In this document: positions 62,163 through 64,000 of the stretch, in pieces
Layout of the letters: each line of letters begins with the position of its first letter
How positions within the stretch are numbered: position 1 is the first letter of the stretch
From: Avimonas intestinalis
GTDB taxonomy: Bacteria; Bacillota; Clostridia; Oscillospirales; Acutalibacteraceae
Reading direction: 5' to 3'
NCBI GenBank assembly: GCA_904380375.1
Contig: CAJFID010000001.1
Location: forward strand, 1-64,000
Length of the DNA stretch: 64,000 nt
The notes under the pieces: model-generated
Told to the model about the DNA's origin: nothing
What the model saw: only the letters and a program-made list of their open reading frames with translations
Database searches by the model: none
Made by a program: the position numbers and the translations under genes

Positions 62163-63118
62163 ACGTGGTGATCCCACGCATTTTGCTGGATACGGATATC
62201 GGCGGCGACTGTGACGACGCCGGGGCCCTGGCCTTGCTGAACATCCTGGCTTTACGGGGGGAAGCGGCGCTGCTGGCGGTTACCAGCGCCACCTCCCGCC
62301 GATGGGCGCCCGCCTGCATCGCGGCGGTAAACCGGTACTACGGCGCCGGGGACGTGCCCATCGGTATGCTTGAGACGCCGGGCTTCCTTGACGGCCCCGG
62401 CGAGGATGTGTACGCCGAAAAAGCGGCCCGCCGTTTTGGAATTACACAGCCTCCGCCCCGGGTAGAGGGGGCCGTGCGCCTGATGCGGCGAACGCTGGCG
62501 GATACACAGGAAAAAATCCGCATCGCGGCCATCGGCCCGCTGCGCAACCTCAGCCATTTGCTCGACTCCCCCCCCGATGAGTTTTCACCCCTGACCGGGG
62601 AGGAGCTCCTGAGGGAAAAGGTGGAGAAGGTAGCGGTCATGGGCGGCGTGCTGAATAGCCCTCCCCGCGGTACCGAGCCGGTTTATACCCGGGAATACAA
62701 CATCCTGGGGGATATCCCGGCTGCTCAGCGGTTTATCCATGGCTGCCCGGTGCCGATTACCTTTATTGATTTCTATCTGGGGGAAAACGTAAAGACCGGC
62801 GGCCGGCTGACCGCCGCCGGGGACATGCGCCACCCCATCACCTTTATCTATACGGTGCATGGAAGCCCGCAGCGTTCCAGCTGGGACCCGATTACTGTGT
62901 TGTACACGGTGCGGGGGCTGGACGGCTGCTGGACGGAGAGCGGCCCCGGCAGGGTGACTGTGACCGACGACGGCCGCACGGAATTCACCCCGGCGCCGGA
63001 CGGCTGGCACAGCTACCTGCAAAGCCGTCTGACCCCCGACGCCGTGGCGGAAAGGATTGACCGGCTTCTGGACTTTCAGCCGTCTTTCGCCCGCCCGGTG
63101 CGGGCCGGCGCGTATTAA
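62159..63118 (+). CDS. Nucleoside-hydrolase-fold (IUNH family) protein
   Basis: A 319-residue cytosolic protein starting at GTG overlapping the previous stop (GTGA). The N-terminal calcium motif ILLDTDIGGDCDDAGAL is that of inosine-uridine nucleoside hydrolases (D-x-D-x-x-x-D-D), and VAVMGGVLNS plus EYNILGDIPAAQRFI match the middle and second substrate motifs. Family enzymes cleave N-glycosidic bonds of nucleosides. Here it is the last gene of a glycan locus, and the region after 200 (NVKTGGRLTAAGDMRHPIT) differs from classic enzymes, so it may act on another ribosyl-like or glycosyl compound. That is inference. Confidence 0.75.
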   Translation: MNVVIPRILLDTDIGGDCDDAGALALLNILALRGEAALLAVTSATSRRWAPACIAAVNRYYGAGDVPIGMLETPGFLDGPGEDVYAEKAARRFGITQPPPRVEGAVRLMRRTLADTQEKIRIAAIGPLRNLSHLLDSPPDEFSPLTGEELLREKVEKVAVMGGVLNSPPRGTEPVYTREYNILGDIPAAQRFIHGCPVPITFIDFYLGENVKTGGRLTAAGDMRHPITFIYTVHGSPQRSSWDPITVLYTVRGLDGCWTESGPGRVTVTDDGRTEFTPAPDGWHSYLQSRLTPDAVAERIDRLLDFQPSFARPVRAGAY

Positions 63119-63152
63119 AACAGTGCCGCGCGGCCGAAGCCGAGGTAAAAGC

Positions 63153-63180
63153 GGGCGGGATGCCGGCCGGCATCCCGCCC
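63153..63180. repeat. Perfect 28-bp GC palindrome
   Basis: Bases 63153-63166 and 63167-63180 are exact reverse complements with no spacer (centre CCGGCCGG). It is the first of three inverted repeats in the 350-base gap after the nucleoside-hydrolase gene. Confidence 0.7.
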
Positions 63181-63188
63181 CCAAGCGG

Positions 63189-63235
63189 AAAGGGGCAGAC
63201 GGCGTATCGCCGAGATCACGCCGTCTGCCCCTTTT
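63189..63235 (+). terminator. Terminator of the second glycan locus
   Basis: A 17-bp perfect stem (63189-63205 with 63218-63234; GGGGCAGACGGCGT in the 5' arm) and a 12-base loop, ending in CCCCTTTT. This is a plausible intrinsic terminator for the long AraC-led transcript. Confidence 0.75.
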
Positions 63236-63295
63236 CCCTGCCCGCGGAGCGCGGCGCTTTTGCGGGGACAGTGCCTGTTTTCCTCCTTTGCCAAG

Positions 63296-63367
63296 CTGCC
63301 CTGGATAAAATGCAAAAAGCGGCAAGCCTTTTAGGGCTTGCCGCTTTTTGCATTTTATCCAGGGCAG
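63296..63367. terminator. 33-bp perfect inverted repeat, bidirectional terminator core
   Basis: Arms 63296-63328 and 63335-63367 are exact reverse complements around TTTTAG. The inner part (AAAAAGCGGCAAGCC with GGCTTGCCGCTTTTT) is a classic bidirectional terminator; the outer 18 bases per arm extend the stem far beyond what termination needs. It separates the plus-strand locus from the minus-strand VOC gene. Confidence 0.8.
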
Positions 63368-63471
63368 GAACACCGGGCGCTCCCGCCGCCTCAAAGACCG
63401 TCCGGCTCAGCGGGACGAGGAATAGGGCCGCGTCACCCGGAGGATCCAGTGTGATCGCACCGAACGGCAAC

Positions 63472-63933
63472 TCATTCGGCTGCTGGCTCGTCCATGCATT
63501 CTTCGTAACAGCCGGCAATCTCAATGGTATTTCCATCCGGATCCCGGAGGCAGAAATACCAATAAGGAGTCTTTGCATTGATGTAGCGGATCTCCGTCAG
63601 TTCCGAGCCAATGCCCAGGTCCTGAATCCTCCGATGTTCCGCCTTCAGGTCGTCCGTCCAGAGGTTGATCACGATTTTCCCCGGATTTTCGCTGTTTGCG
63701 ATCTGCACGAGATCGTCATACACAGGATACACCCTACCTTTTACTGAAACTTCTTCGGGGTGCTGGACATCAAAATAGGCGTTCATCACAGACAATTCCA
63801 GCCCACCGATCCGGAAGATGGCAAACCGTGTCTTGTTTTGCGCCGCCACATCCCGCTCCAGCAGCTTGCGATAAAATTCTAGGGTCCCCTCAAAATCCTG
63901 CGCAATCACATATACTGTCCCGGATTGAATCAT
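63472..63933 (-). CDS. VOC-family (glyoxalase/bleomycin-resistance fold) protein
   Basis: ATG at 63933 with GAGGTGG seven bases upstream gives 153 residues; the frame is open 11 codons further without ribosome site. One VOC domain made of two beta-alpha-beta-beta-beta halves: VYVIAQDFEGTLEFYRKLLE at the start, LELSVMNAYFDVQHP, then INLWTDDLKAEHRRIQDLGI and the typical end CLRDPDGNTIEIAGCYEE, where the Glu is the usual metal ligand. The substrate cannot be named; members bind metals and small molecules, including glyoxalase and resistance proteins. It is transcribed alone towards the second glycan locus and shows no clear tie to it. Confidence 0.85.
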   Translation of the reverse strand: MIQSGTVYVIAQDFEGTLEFYRKLLERDVAAQNKTRFAIFRIGGLELSVMNAYFDVQHPEEVSVKGRVYPVYDDLVQIANSENPGKIVINLWTDDLKAEHRRIQDLGIGSELTEIRYINAKTPYWYFCLRDPDGNTIEIAGCYEECMDEPAAE

Positions 63934-64000
63934 TCCGACCACCTCTCGCTTTTGTACGGTACCCAAACCAACGACTATGTTATCGCATTCCGGCCGGAGC

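Larger units (their letters stand above)
63119..63471. other. Gene-free stretch with three stacked inverted repeats
   Basis: Holds the 28-bp palindrome, the 17-bp-stem terminator and the 33-bp inverted repeat one after another between converging genes. Frames across it are hairpin translations and not genes. The bases from 63368 to 63471 show nothing else. Confidence 0.7.

Overview
The window looks like a chromosomal stretch of a Gram-positive, probably clostridial (Oscillospirales-like) bacterium. It has many SD-led genes with AGGAGG-type ribosome sites, lipoprotein signal peptides, a sortase-like C-terminus (NPDTG, hydrophobic segment, KRKKK) and sugar ABC importers without their own ATPase. 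Base composition changes visibly: AT-rich at the left edge (1-4.6 kb), intermediate to 36.7 kb, AT-richer around the NERD gene (38.2-39.7 kb), and clearly GC-rich from 39.8 kb to the right end. The taxon is inferred from style, not proven.

Layout. 1-4.6 kb: a truncated secreted-protein gene, a three-gene MacB/FtsX-type ABC exporter on the minus strand, gene remnants and a perfect 43-bp AT palindrome. 4.6-28.9 kb: one long plus-strand operon starting at a consensus sigma-A promoter: LacI regulator, cytosolic GH31, an uncharacterised (alpha/alpha)6-like enzyme, a GH65 phosphorylase, two solute-binding lipoproteins, two pairs of MalF/MalG permeases, an NHL-TPR-Yip1 membrane protein, a DUF5696 protein, a membrane-anchored GH31 and beta-phosphoglucomutase. 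29.1-36.8 kb: a separately promoted pair of large secreted GH31 enzymes with CBM35 modules, which I recognise as 3-alpha-isomaltosyltransferase (ctsY) and 6-alpha-glucosyltransferase (ctsZ), the pair that makes cyclic tetrasaccharide (cycloalternan) from alpha-glucan. 36.9-41 kb: a broken DUF4143-type ATPase gene, a sugar O-acetyltransferase, a NERD-domain membrane protein and an MFS transporter. 41.6-63.1 kb: a second glycan locus run by an AraC regulator, with two more binding proteins, two more permease pairs, NHL-TPR and Yip1 proteins, DUF5696, a sortase-type surface esterase, a 1064-residue lipoprotein, a surface carbohydrate-binding protein and a nucleoside-hydrolase-fold protein. 63.1-64 kb: three stacked inverted repeats and a VOC-family gene.

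How the first locus works (inference from families). CtsZ builds alpha-1,6 ends on starch-type chains outside the cell. CtsY moves isomaltosyl groups to O3 and closes the ring. The importers bring the product in, the cytosolic GH31 opens or cuts it, and GH65 plus PgmB turn a disaccharide (nigerose is a good candidate) into glucose plus glucose-6-phosphate with no ATP spent on that half.

The most interesting signal is that both loci share one core module: a ~940-980-residue binding protein with extra N-terminal beta-sandwiches, its permease pair, NHL-TPR-Yip1 and DUF5696, always together with a second complete importer lacking an ATPase. In the first locus NHL-TPR-Yip1 is one protein; in the second it is two genes overlapping by 8 bases. 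This looks like a dual-importer system whose NHL/Yip1 and DUF5696 parts have, as far as I know, no described role. A second striking feature is an (AC)15 microsatellite between two identical 36-bp copies of the ribosome site and start codon of the anchored GH31.
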